Source: Bacteroidaceae bacterium (GTDB lineage Bacteria; Bacteroidota; Bacteroidia; Bacteroidales; Bacteroidaceae). From it: a stretch of DNA of 41,603 bases. This document shows positions 34,104 through 41,603 of this stretch, piece by piece; within the stretch, counting starts at the first letter, position 1; the number at the start of each line of letters is the position of its first letter. Below the pieces are notes generated by a model. That model was given only the letters and a program-made list of their open reading frames with translations, did no database searches and was not told the DNA's origin. The stretch is from assembly GCA_016280445.1 (NCBI GenBank), contig JAEEGS010000058.1, positions 1-41,603 of the forward strand, given 5' to 3'. Both the position numbers and the translations under genes were made by a program.

Positions 34104-35498
34104 TCAACCTTTTGGTAACAAGTCGAACAGTCCTAACTCATTCGCAAAGATGAGGAAGATACAGATGGGGGCAAAGTAGCGAATGATGAAACGATAGACG
34201 GGGTAGAAAGGGCTATTGATGGTGCCGTGATTGGTTATCTCGGCATGGAGCACCTTTTCATCGACCACCCAACCCAAGAAGACGCACATGAGGAAGCCAC
34301 CGATAGGCATGATGAGCTTGGCCACCAGGAAGTCGAAGAAGTCGAAGAAACCCATCCCGAAGAAAGTGACATCTTTCCAATCGCCAAACGACCACGAACA
34401 GAAGGTGCCCAACAGCACACAAACAACACTGACCAACACGGCGGCCAATGGACGAGGTATGCGCAAATTGGCGTGGAAATAGGCAGCGGACATTTCGAGC
34501 ATGGAGACACTGCTGGTGAGGGCCGCCATGACCAACAAGAGATAGAAAATGAGAGAGAAAAGATATGCCAGCCAAGGAATATTGCCAAACACCTGCTGGA
34601 AGACGTTGGGCAGAGTGATAAACACCAGAGAGGGGCCTGCATCGGGTTGCAAACCTGAGATGCTATAGACTGCAGGGAAAATGATGAGACCGCTGAGCAG
34701 GGCAACGAGCGTGTCGATACTGGCCACGCTGAACCCATCTTTCATCAGGTCTATGTCTTTACGGAAATAGCAGGCATAGGTACACAAACAACCTAAGCCC
34801 ACGCTGAGGGAGAAGAAGGCCTGTCCCATCGCACTGAGGATGACGGAACTGGTCACTTTAGAGAAATCGGGCTTGAACAGAAAAGTCAATCCCTTGCTTG
34901 CACCAGGCAAGGAGATGGAGCAACCAACGAGCACCAAGATAAAGAGGAAAAGCAAGGGCATCATGATTTTGGCACCCCGTTCGATGCCACGTCGCACACC
35001 GAGAGCCACGATGCCACAAGTCATTGCGATGACTATCACCATCCAAAAGACAGGCTTGAAGGAATCGGAGGAGAAGGTCACGAAATCGGCTGTGAACATC
35101 TCAGGAGTCTTGCCCGAGAATCCATCAATGAAGGCCTCATAGGTATAGTAGAGCGCCCATCCTGCCACCACTGCATAGTAGCTGAGCACGAGGAATCCGC
35201 AAACCACGGGCAACAAACCCATCCATCGCCAAGCGCGCCGTCCGCCACTCATCTTCTCGAAGGCATGGGTGACATCGTGCCCACCATGCCGACCGATGGC
35301 AAACTCTGCCACCATGATGGGCATGGCTAACAACAGCATGAAAAGTATGTATATCAGGATGAAGGCCGCACCGCCGTTGGTACCTGTCTCGGTGGGGAAA
35401 CGCCAGATGTTTCCTAAACCCACGGCGCTACCTGCCGCAGCAAGGACAGCCCCCACCTTCGACGCAAACACATTCTTATTCGATACACCCTTTCCCAT
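34104..35498 (-). CDS. Sodium-dependent transporter (SNF/NSS family)
   Basis: A 464-residue inner-membrane symporter of the neurotransmitter:sodium symporter family, which includes LeuT, TnaT and MhsT and moves amino acids with Na+. The first helix carries the diagnostic AAAGSAVGLGNIWRFP, whose unwound segment binds Na+ and substrate. Then follow GGAAFILIYI, PIMVAEFAIGR and, in helix 6, GQAFFSLSVGLG. Eleven or so hydrophobic segments are visible, which fits the 11-TM bacterial members and not the 12-TM LeuT. The C terminus is short. It lies 10 nt after the lipoprotein gene at the end of the yceD-to-der cluster. The substrate cannot be inferred. Confidence 0.92.
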   Translation of the reverse strand: MGKGVSNKNVFASKVGAVLAAAGSAVGLGNIWRFPTETGTNGGAAFILIYILFMLLLAMPIMVAEFAIGRHGGHDVTHAFEKMSGGRRAWRWMGLLPVVCGFLVLSYYAVVAGWALYYTYEAFIDGFSGKTPEMFTADFVTFSSDSFKPVFWMVIVIAMTCGIVALGVRRGIERGAKIMMPLLFLFILVLVGCSISLPGASKGLTFLFKPDFSKVTSSVILSAMGQAFFSLSVGLGCLCTYACYFRKDIDLMKDGFSVASIDTLVALLSGLIIFPAVYSISGLQPDAGPSLVFITLPNVFQQVFGNIPWLAYLFSLIFYLLLVMAALTSSVSMLEMSAAYFHANLRIPRPLAAVLVSVVCVLLGTFCSWSFGDWKDVTFFGMGFFDFFDFLVAKLIMPIGGFLMCVFLGWVVDEKVLHAEITNHGTINSPFYPVYRFIIRYFAPICIFLIFANELGLFDLLPKG

Positions 35499-35508
35499 GT
35501 TCCAATGC

Positions 35509-35904
35509 CTAATTTCTCAACCTGATTTTCCACACTTCACCCTGACGCACCATCTTCTGTAAACTCACTTCTTTTTTGCCATCAGCAAAGGTGTACTGAT
35601 AATAGACGGTACAGATGCTGTCACCACGCATCTTGGCATCCACAATATCAATACTCATAACCGATGCATATTCAGAACGTTGCCACTCCAAATGCTGTTT
35701 AAGCGCATCACGCATGAAGGCTTCCTGAGCGGAGTCCATCTCAGCACCGAAGTCAACGTGTTTCAAATAGGTGTCGTAGTCTTCTTGGTTCAGAGCTTCC
35801 AACGCCATCTGCAACGCTCCTTCCGGTTCGCGTGCCCTGTCTTGGCATGCCGTCAGACACAGCAGACTCCACGCTATAAAAATATAAATATAAACAGACC
35901 GCAT
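35509..35904 (-). CDS. Small lipoprotein, DUF4878-like
   Basis: A 131-residue lipoprotein. The signal peptide ends in the lipobox LTAC with lipid-bearing Cys20. The mature part has a short linker, an amphipathic helix pair (GALQMALEALNQEDYDTYLKHV, residues about 29-50) and a strand-rich C-terminal half (MSIDIVDAKMRGDSICTVYYQYTF, then KMVRQGEVWKIRL). That helix-then-sheet pattern is typical of cystatin/NTF2-like folds such as DUF4878, whose role is unknown. It is tightly packed: 18 nt after der and 10 nt before the transporter gene, so it is probably cotranscribed with both. Confidence 0.8.
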   Translation of the reverse strand: MRSVYIYIFIAWSLLCLTACQDRAREPEGALQMALEALNQEDYDTYLKHVDFGAEMDSAQEAFMRDALKQHLEWQRSEYASVMSIDIVDAKMRGDSICTVYYQYTFADGKKEVSLQKMVRQGEVWKIRLRN

Positions 35905-35922
35905 GGCAAATTGTACACAACT

Positions 35923-37236
35923 TTATTTCTGCCTGATATACACGTTGATAGGTGTACCCTTGAAGTTCCAGTGCTCACGTATCTGGTTCTCCAAGAAACG
36001 TTTGTATGGCTCTTTCACATACTGGGGCAGATTGGCGTAGAACACGAACGAAGGAACGCGCGTGTCGGGTATCTGCATAACATATTTAATCTTGATGTAT
36101 TTACCCTTCAACGATGGTGGTGGTGTGGCCTCGATGATAGGCAGCATCACCTCGTTGAGTTTAGCAGTGGATACCTTGTTGGTGCGCGACTGGTATGCTT
36201 TCTGAGCCTCTTCCAACACTCTGAAAATACGCTGTTTAGTCACAGCCGAGGCGAAGATGATGGTGAAGTCGGTGAAAGGCGCGAATCGGTCACGGATGGC
36301 TCGTTCGAAGTGACGGATGGCCTCGTTGGTCTTGTCGGTCACCAAGTCCCACTTGTTCACCACCACAACCATGCCTTTCTGATTCTTCTGAATGAGTTGG
36401 AAGATGTTGATGTCCTGTCCCTCTATGCCCCTGGTTGCATCGACCATCAGCACACACACATCGGAGTTCTCGATGGCACGAATGCTGCGCATCACGGAGT
36501 AATACTCGAGGTCTTCTGTCACTTTGTTCTTTTTGCGAATACCCGCTGTATCAACCAGATAGAAGTTGAATCCGAACTTCTCATATTTTGTATAGATGGA
36601 GTCGCGCGTAGTGCCTGCTATGTCAGTCACAACATTGCGATTGTCGTCCAAGAAGGCGTTGATGATGGACGATTTACCTGCATTCGGGCGACCAACCACG
36701 GCAATTCTCGGAATGTCTTCTTCTATCACTTCCGTCATTTCCTTCGTGAAACTACCCACCACTGCATCCAAAAGGTCGCCGGTACCGCTACCCGTCAAAG
36801 AACTGACACAATAGGGGTCGCCCAATCCAAGGCTGTAGAACTCGGCCGCGCCATAGCGGTGCTCATTGCTGTCAACCTTGTTGGCCACTACAAATACAGG
36901 AAGTTTGCTACGGCGCAGAATGTCAGCCACTTGCAGATCAAGGTCGGTCACCCCCACCCTGACATCCACCATAAAGAGAATCACGTCGCACTCCTCGATG
37001 GCGATGAGCACCTGACGGCGAATCTCTTCCTCAAATATATCATCGGAATTGACCACCCAACCACCAGTATCAACAACGGAAAACTCCTTGTTTCCCCACT
37101 CACACTTACCATACTGGCGGTCACGTGTCGTACCTGCCTCGTCACTCACGATAGCGTGACGAGTCTTTGTCAACCTGTTGAACAACGTGGACTTACCCAC
37201 GTTTGGGCGACCTACAATCGCTACTAAGTTTGCCAT
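35923..37236 (-). CDS. der: Ribosome biogenesis GTPase Der
   Basis: Der (EngA) has two tandem GTPase domains and assists 50S subunit assembly. The 437 residues show the first G1 motif GRPNVGKS at 8-15 and the switch/G2 segment [13 protein letters not shown] (G3) and NKVD (G4) follow. The second domain starts near residue 178 with GRPNAGKS, then [13 protein letters not shown] and NKWD. A KH-like C-terminal domain (about 350-437) ends [14 protein letters not shown]. It lies 25 nt after era, another ribosome-assembly GTPase. Confidence 0.97.
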   Translation of the reverse strand: MANLVAIVGRPNVGKSTLFNRLTKTRHAIVSDEAGTTRDRQYGKCEWGNKEFSVVDTGGWVVNSDDIFEEEIRRQVLIAIEECDVILFMVDVRVGVTDLDLQVADILRRSKLPVFVVANKVDSNEHRYGAAEFYSLGLGDPYCVSSLTGSGTGDLLDAVVGSFTKEMTEVIEEDIPRIAVVGRPNAGKSSIINAFLDDNRNVVTDIAGTTRDSIYTKYEKFGFNFYLVDTAGIRKKNKVTEDLEYYSVMRSIRAIENSDVCVLMVDATRGIEGQDINIFQLIQKNQKGMVVVVNKWDLVTDKTNEAIRHFERAIRDRFAPFTDFTIIFASAVTKQRIFRVLEEAQKAYQSRTNKVSTAKLNEVMLPIIEATPPPSLKGKYIKIKYVMQIPDTRVPSFVFYANLPQYVKEPYKRFLENQIREHWNFKGTPINVYIRQK

Positions 37237-37261
37237 AAGTCAATTCTTAAGTTTCTATGAT

Positions 37262-38143
37262 TCATTCGGGATTGTATCCAAACAGATTCAATGCCTTCGT
37301 GGAGTTTCGCCAGTCTTTATCAACCTTAACGAAGGTCTCCAAATAGATGCTCTTACCAAAGAACTTTTCGAGGCTCTTACGGGCTTCGGTGGCCACTTTC
37401 TTAAGGGCTTTGCCACCATGCCCAATGATGATGCCTTTCTGGCTGTCGCGCTCTACATAGATGACGGCATTGATGTGGATATGGGTTTTGTCTTCCTTGA
37501 AACTCTCCACACCCACCTCGACGGAATAGGGAATTTCCTTGTCGTAGTAGAGAAGAATTTTTTCTCGGATAATCTCCGTGACAAAGAACTTGGCTGGTTT
37601 GTCGGTCAACTGGTCCTTGTCGAAGTACGGAGGGCACTCGGGCAACAGTTCCTTGATGCGCGCCAAAACGGGTTGGACATTGAACCGATGCAAGGCAGAG
37701 ATGGGAAGAATCTCGGCTTTCGGCAAGAGTTCATGCCACTGCTCCACCAAGCCCACAAGGTTTTTCTCATCGGTCAAGTCTATCTTGTTGATGAGCACCA
37801 ACACAGGTACTTCCATCTGCGCCACCTTCTCCAAAAAGTCGGCATTCTTGTCTATCTTCTCCATCGGGTCTGTCACATAAAGCAGCACGTCGGCATCGAC
37901 CAGCGCACTCTCGGAAAAGGCCAGCATAGACTCCTGCAACTTGTAGTTGGGCTTCAACACTCCAGGCGTATCGGAAAAGACAATCTGTGCATCCTCATCG
38001 TTGATGATGCCCATGATGCGGTGGCGTGTCGTCTGTGCCTTGAATGTCGCAATGGAGATGCGTTCACCCACCAACAGGTTCATCAACGTGGACTTGCCCA
38101 CGTTCGGATTACCCACGATGTTTACAAAACCTGATTTATGCAT
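37262..38143 (-). CDS. era: GTPase Era
   Basis: Era binds GTP and the 3' end of 16S rRNA during 30S maturation. The 293 residues contain G1 GNPNVGKS (11-18), DTPG (G3) and NKID (G4). A C-terminal KH domain follows with VERDSQKGIIIGHGGKALK near residues 228-246, the GxxG loop being GHGG. The next gene (der) begins 25 nt downstream. Upstream, a 108-nt spacer with a 33-bp inverted repeat separates it from fabH. Confidence 0.97.
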   Translation of the reverse strand: MHKSGFVNIVGNPNVGKSTLMNLLVGERISIATFKAQTTRHRIMGIINDEDAQIVFSDTPGVLKPNYKLQESMLAFSESALVDADVLLYVTDPMEKIDKNADFLEKVAQMEVPVLVLINKIDLTDEKNLVGLVEQWHELLPKAEILPISALHRFNVQPVLARIKELLPECPPYFDKDQLTDKPAKFFVTEIIREKILLYYDKEIPYSVEVGVESFKEDKTHIHINAVIYVERDSQKGIIIGHGGKALKKVATEARKSLEKFFGKSIYLETFVKVDKDWRNSTKALNLFGYNPE

Positions 38144-38154
38144 AGTTCTTTTTA

Positions 38155-38242
38155 AGTGAAAAAAGAAGAGTGAAGAGTGAAAAATTTAAGTTACCAACCC
38201 TTCTTGGCAGGTAATTTAGATTTTCCACTCTTCACTCTTCAC
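38155..38242. repeat. 33-bp inverted repeat built of heptamers between fabH and era
   Basis: The left arm (38163-38195) pairs with the right arm (38210-38242) at 28 of 33 positions, plus one G.U pair, around a 14-nt loop. Both arms contain heptamer units of the type AGTGAAG (left arm TGAA at 38157, 38171, 38178; right arm TTCA at 38231 and 38238). There is no T-run on either strand typical of a terminator. Confidence 0.8.
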
Positions 38243-38251
38243 TTTAAGATA

Positions 38252-39334
38252 TTACTTTCTGCCTCTCTTGGCGTACCACTCCTCGCGGCTGATGGTTCCC
38301 TCTTTGTAGAACTCTGCAGGAGTGTCAGCGAACTTGCTTCCATCGTAGCCCCAAATCATGTAGCTTGCGCCCCATGTGAAACCTGCACCGAAAGCGGTAA
38401 AGATGAGTTTGTCGCCCTTCTTGAGCTTTGGCTCATACTCCCACAAACAGAGAGGAAGCGTACCACCAGAGGTGTTTGCCATATGGTCGACGTTGATCAT
38501 CACGTGGTCTTCCTCCACGCCAATACGACGAGCAACAGCGCTCTCTATGCGAACGTTTGCCTGATGAGGAACAATCCATGCAATGTCGTCTTTTGTGAGG
38601 TTGTTGCGTTTAGCAATCAACTCCACAGCATCAGACATATCTGTTACAGCGTGTTTGAACACCGTACGACCTTCCTGATACACGAAATGAAGACGCTGGT
38701 CCACCGTCTCATGGCTAGGCATGTTGGCCGAACCACCTGCTGCCATGTGAAGGTGCTCGTATCCCTTACCGTCAACACGGAAGTAACTGTCCATCAGACC
38801 ATAATCTTCTTCCGTTGCCTCCATCATCACACAAGCCGCACCGTCACCGAAAATAGGACAAGTGTTGCGGTCCTGATAGTTGGTCATGGATGACATTTGG
38901 TCACCGCCACAAACGATGATTCTCTTATAACGTCCGCTACGGATGAAGTTCGCCCCAGTCTCCATGGCATAAAGGAAACCTGAACAAGCAGCTTCCATGT
39001 CGAAACCAAATGCCTGTTTCAGATCAAGATTTCCAATGATGATTGAAGCGGTTGAAGGGAAATGGAAGTCAGGCGTGGTCGTTGCAACAATCACAGCCTC
39101 AATCGTGTCTGGGTCGGCACCAGTCTTGTCAAGCAATTGCTTCACAGCCTTCGTCATCAAGAAGGATGTACCCACGCCTTCTTCCGGTTTCAGTATGTGG
39201 CGTGTCTTCACACCGATGCGCTCCATGATCCACTCATCGCTGGTCTCAACGATAGTAGACATTTCCTCATTGTCAAGGATATACGTAGGAACCCATCCAC
39301 CTACACCAGTTATAACAGCATTGATCTTTCCCAT
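38252..39334 (-). CDS. fabH: 3-oxoacyl-ACP synthase III
   Basis: FabH condenses acetyl-CoA (or a branched acyl-CoA) with malonyl-ACP to start fatty acid synthesis. The 360-residue protein has the catalytic triad: Cys117 in EAACSGF, His257 in PHQAN and Asn287 in ANTSGGTLP. The CoA-gating loop carries [11 protein letters not shown] near the start. Where typical FabH ends ([13 protein letters not shown], residue about 328), about 32 charged residues continue (ending [10 protein letters not shown]), so it is longer than the usual 315-335. It lies 17 nt after rpmF, the conserved rpmF-fabH arrangement. Confidence 0.95.
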   Translation of the reverse strand: MGKINAVITGVGGWVPTYILDNEEMSTIVETSDEWIMERIGVKTRHILKPEEGVGTSFLMTKAVKQLLDKTGADPDTIEAVIVATTTPDFHFPSTASIIIGNLDLKQAFGFDMEAACSGFLYAMETGANFIRSGRYKRIIVCGGDQMSSMTNYQDRNTCPIFGDGAACVMMEATEEDYGLMDSYFRVDGKGYEHLHMAAGGSANMPSHETVDQRLHFVYQEGRTVFKHAVTDMSDAVELIAKRNNLTKDDIAWIVPHQANVRIESAVARRIGVEEDHVMINVDHMANTSGGTLPLCLWEYEPKLKKGDKLIFTAFGAGFTWGASYMIWGYDGSKFADTPAEFYKEGTISREEWYAKRGRK

Positions 39335-39351
39335 AAAAGAGGTTTTGTTTT

Positions 39352-39537
39352 TTAGATTGCAGCTTCCTTCTCAATAGCCACCTTGCCACGGTAATAACCG
39401 CATGAAGGGCATACGGTGTGATACACGTAGAATTCACCGCAGTTTGGACAAACTGCCAGTGTTGGAGCTACAGCTACGTCATGAGTTCTTCTCTTTCTTG
39501 TACGAGTCTTCGACTGTCTTCTTTTCGGATGTGCCAT
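39352..39537 (-). CDS. rpmF: 50S ribosomal protein L32
   Basis: A 61-residue ribosomal protein with the family start [19 protein letters not shown] and a zinc-ribbon pair CPNC and CPSC. All four Cys are present, so this is the C+ zinc-binding form. It lies 12 nt after the yceD gene and 17 nt before fabH; pairing of rpmF with yceD is nearly universal. Confidence 0.98.
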   Translation of the reverse strand: MAHPKRRQSKTRTRKRRTHDVAVAPTLAVCPNCGEFYVYHTVCPSCGYYRGKVAIEKEAAI

Positions 39538-39549
39538 TTTTCTATAATT

Positions 39550-40119
39550 TTATTGTTTGTTTTTTAACTGCTTCAGTGCCGCCCAACGACTATCAACCGG
39601 TTCGACGGAATCCTCACCAGTTGATGTCTGAACGCCACCATTCTCTGAATCTTCACACTCGTCACCCTCATCTCCACTTCGGGTGGATTGATGCTTGCTG
39701 AGTTCACGCATCATCGTGTCATCACATTTCCCAGGTTCGTGACAACACGTCATTGGCATGCTGAGTGCTATGAATTCATAGATGAACTGTGCCAGGTCAA
39801 GATAACCATTTGCCTCAGGTACAATAACACACTCACCTTCGTCAGCATATTCATCTCCCAACTTCACGTTCAAGTCATTGGTCGTCTCGATCCGCAATTC
39901 GAAATCGGCCAAACAACGGTCGCAGGGAACAATGATTGTGCCAACGCTATGTATTTGGAACTTAAAGACTTCCCCTGCACTTCGGCAAACCACTGTAGAG
40001 TGAATGTTGCCACGCTGAATAAGCCCGTCAATGTCAGCGAAGAAATCATCGCCTATTTCATACTCGAAGGTCTTGCCTCCCAGTCCGGAACTCAACAAGT
40101 CAATCTTATAAGTATCCAT
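39550..40119 (-). CDS. YceD family (DUF177) protein
   Basis: A 189-residue protein of the YceD/DUF177 family, needed in some bacteria and plants for 23S rRNA accumulation and LSU assembly. The core CDRC motif (VPCDRCLADFE) lies near residue 65, and YLDLAQFIYEFIALSMP forms the conserved helix; a second Cys cluster is CCHEPGKC. The C-terminal tail (about 140-189) is acidic, then ends RWAALKQLKNK, the usual family ending. Two ATGs compete: 40119 and 40128. The -7 box at 40137-40144 would start transcription near 40131, almost on the upstream ATG, so 40119 is preferred, with a leader of about 12 nt. It heads the cluster that runs through rpmF, fabH, era, der, the lipoprotein and the transporter. 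Confidence 0.88.
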   Translation of the reverse strand: MDTYKIDLLSSGLGGKTFEYEIGDDFFADIDGLIQRGNIHSTVVCRSAGEVFKFQIHSVGTIIVPCDRCLADFELRIETTNDLNVKLGDEYADEGECVIVPEANGYLDLAQFIYEFIALSMPMTCCHEPGKCDDTMMRELSKHQSTRSGDEGDECEDSENGGVQTSTGEDSVEPVDSRWAALKQLKNKQ

Positions 40120-40136
40120 AATACCCATTTGGACTG

Positions 40137-40144
40137 CAAAGGTA
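40137..40144 (-). promoter_or_regulatory. -7 element for yceD-rpmF-fabH operon
   Basis: TACCTTTG on the minus strand (40144-40137), a perfect match. No TTTG at the usual spacing; GTTG (40164-40161) is at only 16 bp. Confidence 0.6.
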
Positions 40145-40223
40145 CAAATAAATTTTATAACAACGATGAAAAACGCCTAACTTTTTCTATCATGAGCCGA
40201 AAAACGCCCTTTCACAAGCCCTT

Positions 40224-41405
40224 TTACACTTCCACAGACCCTTTCGGCAATTCGATTCGGAATGTTGTGCCAACGCCCAACTCCGACTCCAGCACATATA
40301 TTTTCCCCCTATGATATTCCTCCACTATACGCTTGGCCAGCGACAAGCCCAATCCCCAACCACGTGTCTTTGTAGTGAATCCTGGCTTGAACACCGCATG
40401 GAAGTCGGACTTCGGAATTCCCTTCCCCGTGTCTTTCACTTCCACATACACATAACGGTCATCCTCATCTACATCAATATCTATTGTACCAGCACCATCC
40501 ATCGCATCAACAGCGTTTTTACACAAATTCTCTGCCACCCACTCGAACAAGCTCGATATCAAATTGGCTATGATTGGCTCTTCTGGGAAATGCGTTGTAA
40601 TAATCACTTTGTTCGAAGTCCGCTTCCGCATATATGTGACCACTCGGTTCAACACTTCCACCACATCTTCAGGCTTTGGTTCTGGAATGGAGCCTATCTT
40701 CGAAAAACGGTCAGCAATGCGTTCCAACCGCTTCACATCCTTCTCCATTTCAGGCAATAAGGCATCGTCTGGATACGTCTCCTTCAGCACCTCCAGCCAT
40801 GCCGTCAGACTCGAAATCGGAGTGCCCAACTGATGAGCCGTCTCCTTCGAGAGACCCACCCAAACCTTGTTCTGTTCTGCACGTGTGGCTGAGAACAAGG
40901 CAAAAATAGCAATCAGCACAAACAAGACCACCACCCCCAACTGAACATAAGGATAAATGGCCAATCGCTTCAGCATCAGCGACTCGTCGTAACATATACT
41001 CACATAATCCTCCACACCGTCTTCCTGAGGCAAGTCAATACGGATAGCACTGCCTTTTTCCCGATATTCTTTTGCCAAAGCTGAAAGAGAAGCCACAGAA
41101 TCCTCATCTATCATAAAGGAACGACCGATGTTACGCGAAGACAATACCTCACCTTCTTTATCCACAATAATAACAGGAATGGTATGGTTGCCATTTATTA
41201 CCTTCAGCACAAGATTCATGTCAGTATTCTCATCCGCCGCATTCAACGAACGCATGGCTTCCGCCCATACCTCCATCCGATTCCGTTCCTCTTGTTCCAA
41301 ATCCGAAATCAGATAGTTAGACGTAAGTAGCGAACCGACGGCTATCACCACAGCCACCAGCACTAACACATATCTTACATTCCTTATTTTATCAAACATC
41401 TGCAT
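40224..41405 (-). CDS. Orphan sensor histidine kinase
   Basis: A 393-residue membrane-bound histidine kinase. Two membrane helices (about 11-33 and 153-173) flank a periplasmic sensor of roughly 120 residues (PAS/Cache-like: HTIPVIIVDKEGEVLSS). The dimerisation helix carries the phospho-acceptor His191 in SKETAHQLGTPISSL. The HATPase domain (about 275-390) shows an N box ENLCKNAVDAM, a G1 box DTGKGIP, and a G2 box GWGLGLSLAK. There is no response-regulator gene beside it and no fused receiver domain. A second ATG at 41399 is an equally good start. It lies 63 nt after the terminator of a ribosomal RNA operon, and no clear promoter is visible in between. Its signal and partner cannot be read. 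Confidence 0.9.
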   Translation of the reverse strand: MQMFDKIRNVRYVLVLVAVVIAVGSLLTSNYLISDLEQEERNRMEVWAEAMRSLNAADENTDMNLVLKVINGNHTIPVIIVDKEGEVLSSRNIGRSFMIDEDSVASLSALAKEYREKGSAIRIDLPQEDGVEDYVSICYDESLMLKRLAIYPYVQLGVVVLFVLIAIFALFSATRAEQNKVWVGLSKETAHQLGTPISSLTAWLEVLKETYPDDALLPEMEKDVKRLERIADRFSKIGSIPEPKPEDVVEVLNRVVTYMRKRTSNKVIITTHFPEEPIIANLISSLFEWVAENLCKNAVDAMDGAGTIDIDVDEDDRYVYVEVKDTGKGIPKSDFHAVFKPGFTTKTRGWGLGLSLAKRIVEEYHRGKIYVLESELGVGTTFRIELPKGSVEV

Positions 41406-41462
41406 GTAAACAATAACGATTCATTCATTCCTTTATTGTGTCCGCTTCATGTATCCACAAAC

Positions 41463-41500
41463 AAAAAAAGACTCCCCGGAGCATCAGCTCCAGGGAGTCT
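41463..41500 (-). terminator. Terminator of the ribosomal RNA operon
   Basis: AGACTCCC (41469-41476) pairs with GGGAGTCT (41493-41500), and inner GGAGC pairs with GCTCC. On the minus strand it is followed by seven T. It lies just after 5S rRNA. Confidence 0.95.
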
Positions 41501-41503
41501 CAC

Positions 41504-41603
41504 AAGAAGGCGGCGACCTACTCTCCCGCATTGCGGTGCAGTACCATCGGCGCGCCCGGGCTTAACTTCTCTGTTCGGGATGGGAAGAGGTGGAACACCG
41601 GGG
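41504..41603 (-). rRNA. rrf: 5S ribosomal RNA, 3' part
   Basis: On the minus strand the sequence has the conserved 5S core: CCATCCCGAACAGAGAAGTT in loops B and C, then the loop-E helix and a 3' end GTAGGTCGCCGCC. The 5' end lies beyond the window. The 3' end is placed at about 41504 by position relative to the terminator. The rest of the operon is presumably outside to the right. Confidence 0.93.

Noticed and set aside
34091-34112. Terminator after the SNF transporter
   Set aside because: The 7-bp stem overlaps the stop codon and no T-run follows on the minus strand, so it was not called as a terminator.

Overview
The window reads as a chromosomal segment of a Bacteroidales bacterium, most likely Prevotella or a close relative. 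Three things point there. Promoters follow the Bacteroidetes pattern (TTTG, 19-20 bp, TAnnTTTG) instead of sigma70 boxes. Most start codons lack a Shine-Dalgarno sequence. Gene neighbourhoods (parA-parB-DUF5683-MltD-Rel; tig-clpP-clpX-recQ; yceD-rpmF-fabH-era-der) are the usual Bacteroidales ones. Nearly everything is housekeeping; no transposase, phage gene, integrase or CRISPR array is visible.

Layout. 1-2520: tRNA-Gln (minus), back to back with surE-lpxB and a small DUF6965-like gene (plus). 2520-6480: rsmA (minus), divergent from a flippase-like membrane protein, pepD and a MerR-type regulator (plus). 6480-12840: a minus-strand operon parA-parB-DUF5683-lytic transglycosylase-rel, joining chromosome partition, wall remodelling and the stringent response. 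12890-13240: tRNA-Pro and tRNA-Val with their own promoter and terminator. 13300-14680: a highly expressed OmpA-type porin with a long leader. 14710-21570: an envelope operon (two parvulin-type periplasmic isomerases, an OstA/LptA-like protein, a small membrane protein) ending in mutL. 21590-29580: guaB, recQ, clpX, clpP and trigger factor. 29600-33930: a 1284-residue secreted modular protein followed by an unannotated 59-codon peptide gene. 34100-40150: yceD-rpmF-fabH-era-der, a lipoprotein and an SNF-family transporter. 40220-41603: an orphan sensor kinase, the terminator of a ribosomal RNA operon and the 3' part of 5S rRNA.

The least ordinary material is non-coding or small. Degenerate heptamer (NNTGAAA) repeats occur in three spacers, one of them folded into a 33-bp inverted repeat between fabH and era. 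A 58-bp repeat carrying a complete promoter lies upstream of both rsmA and clpP. Two promoters face each other between rsmA and the flippase gene. The tig-clpP spacer can form two mutually exclusive hairpins. The 59-residue peptide gene follows the large surface protein. RecQ carries an extra segment of about 134 residues inside its helicase core. No complete new system is demonstrated; the repeat families and the peptide gene are the best leads.
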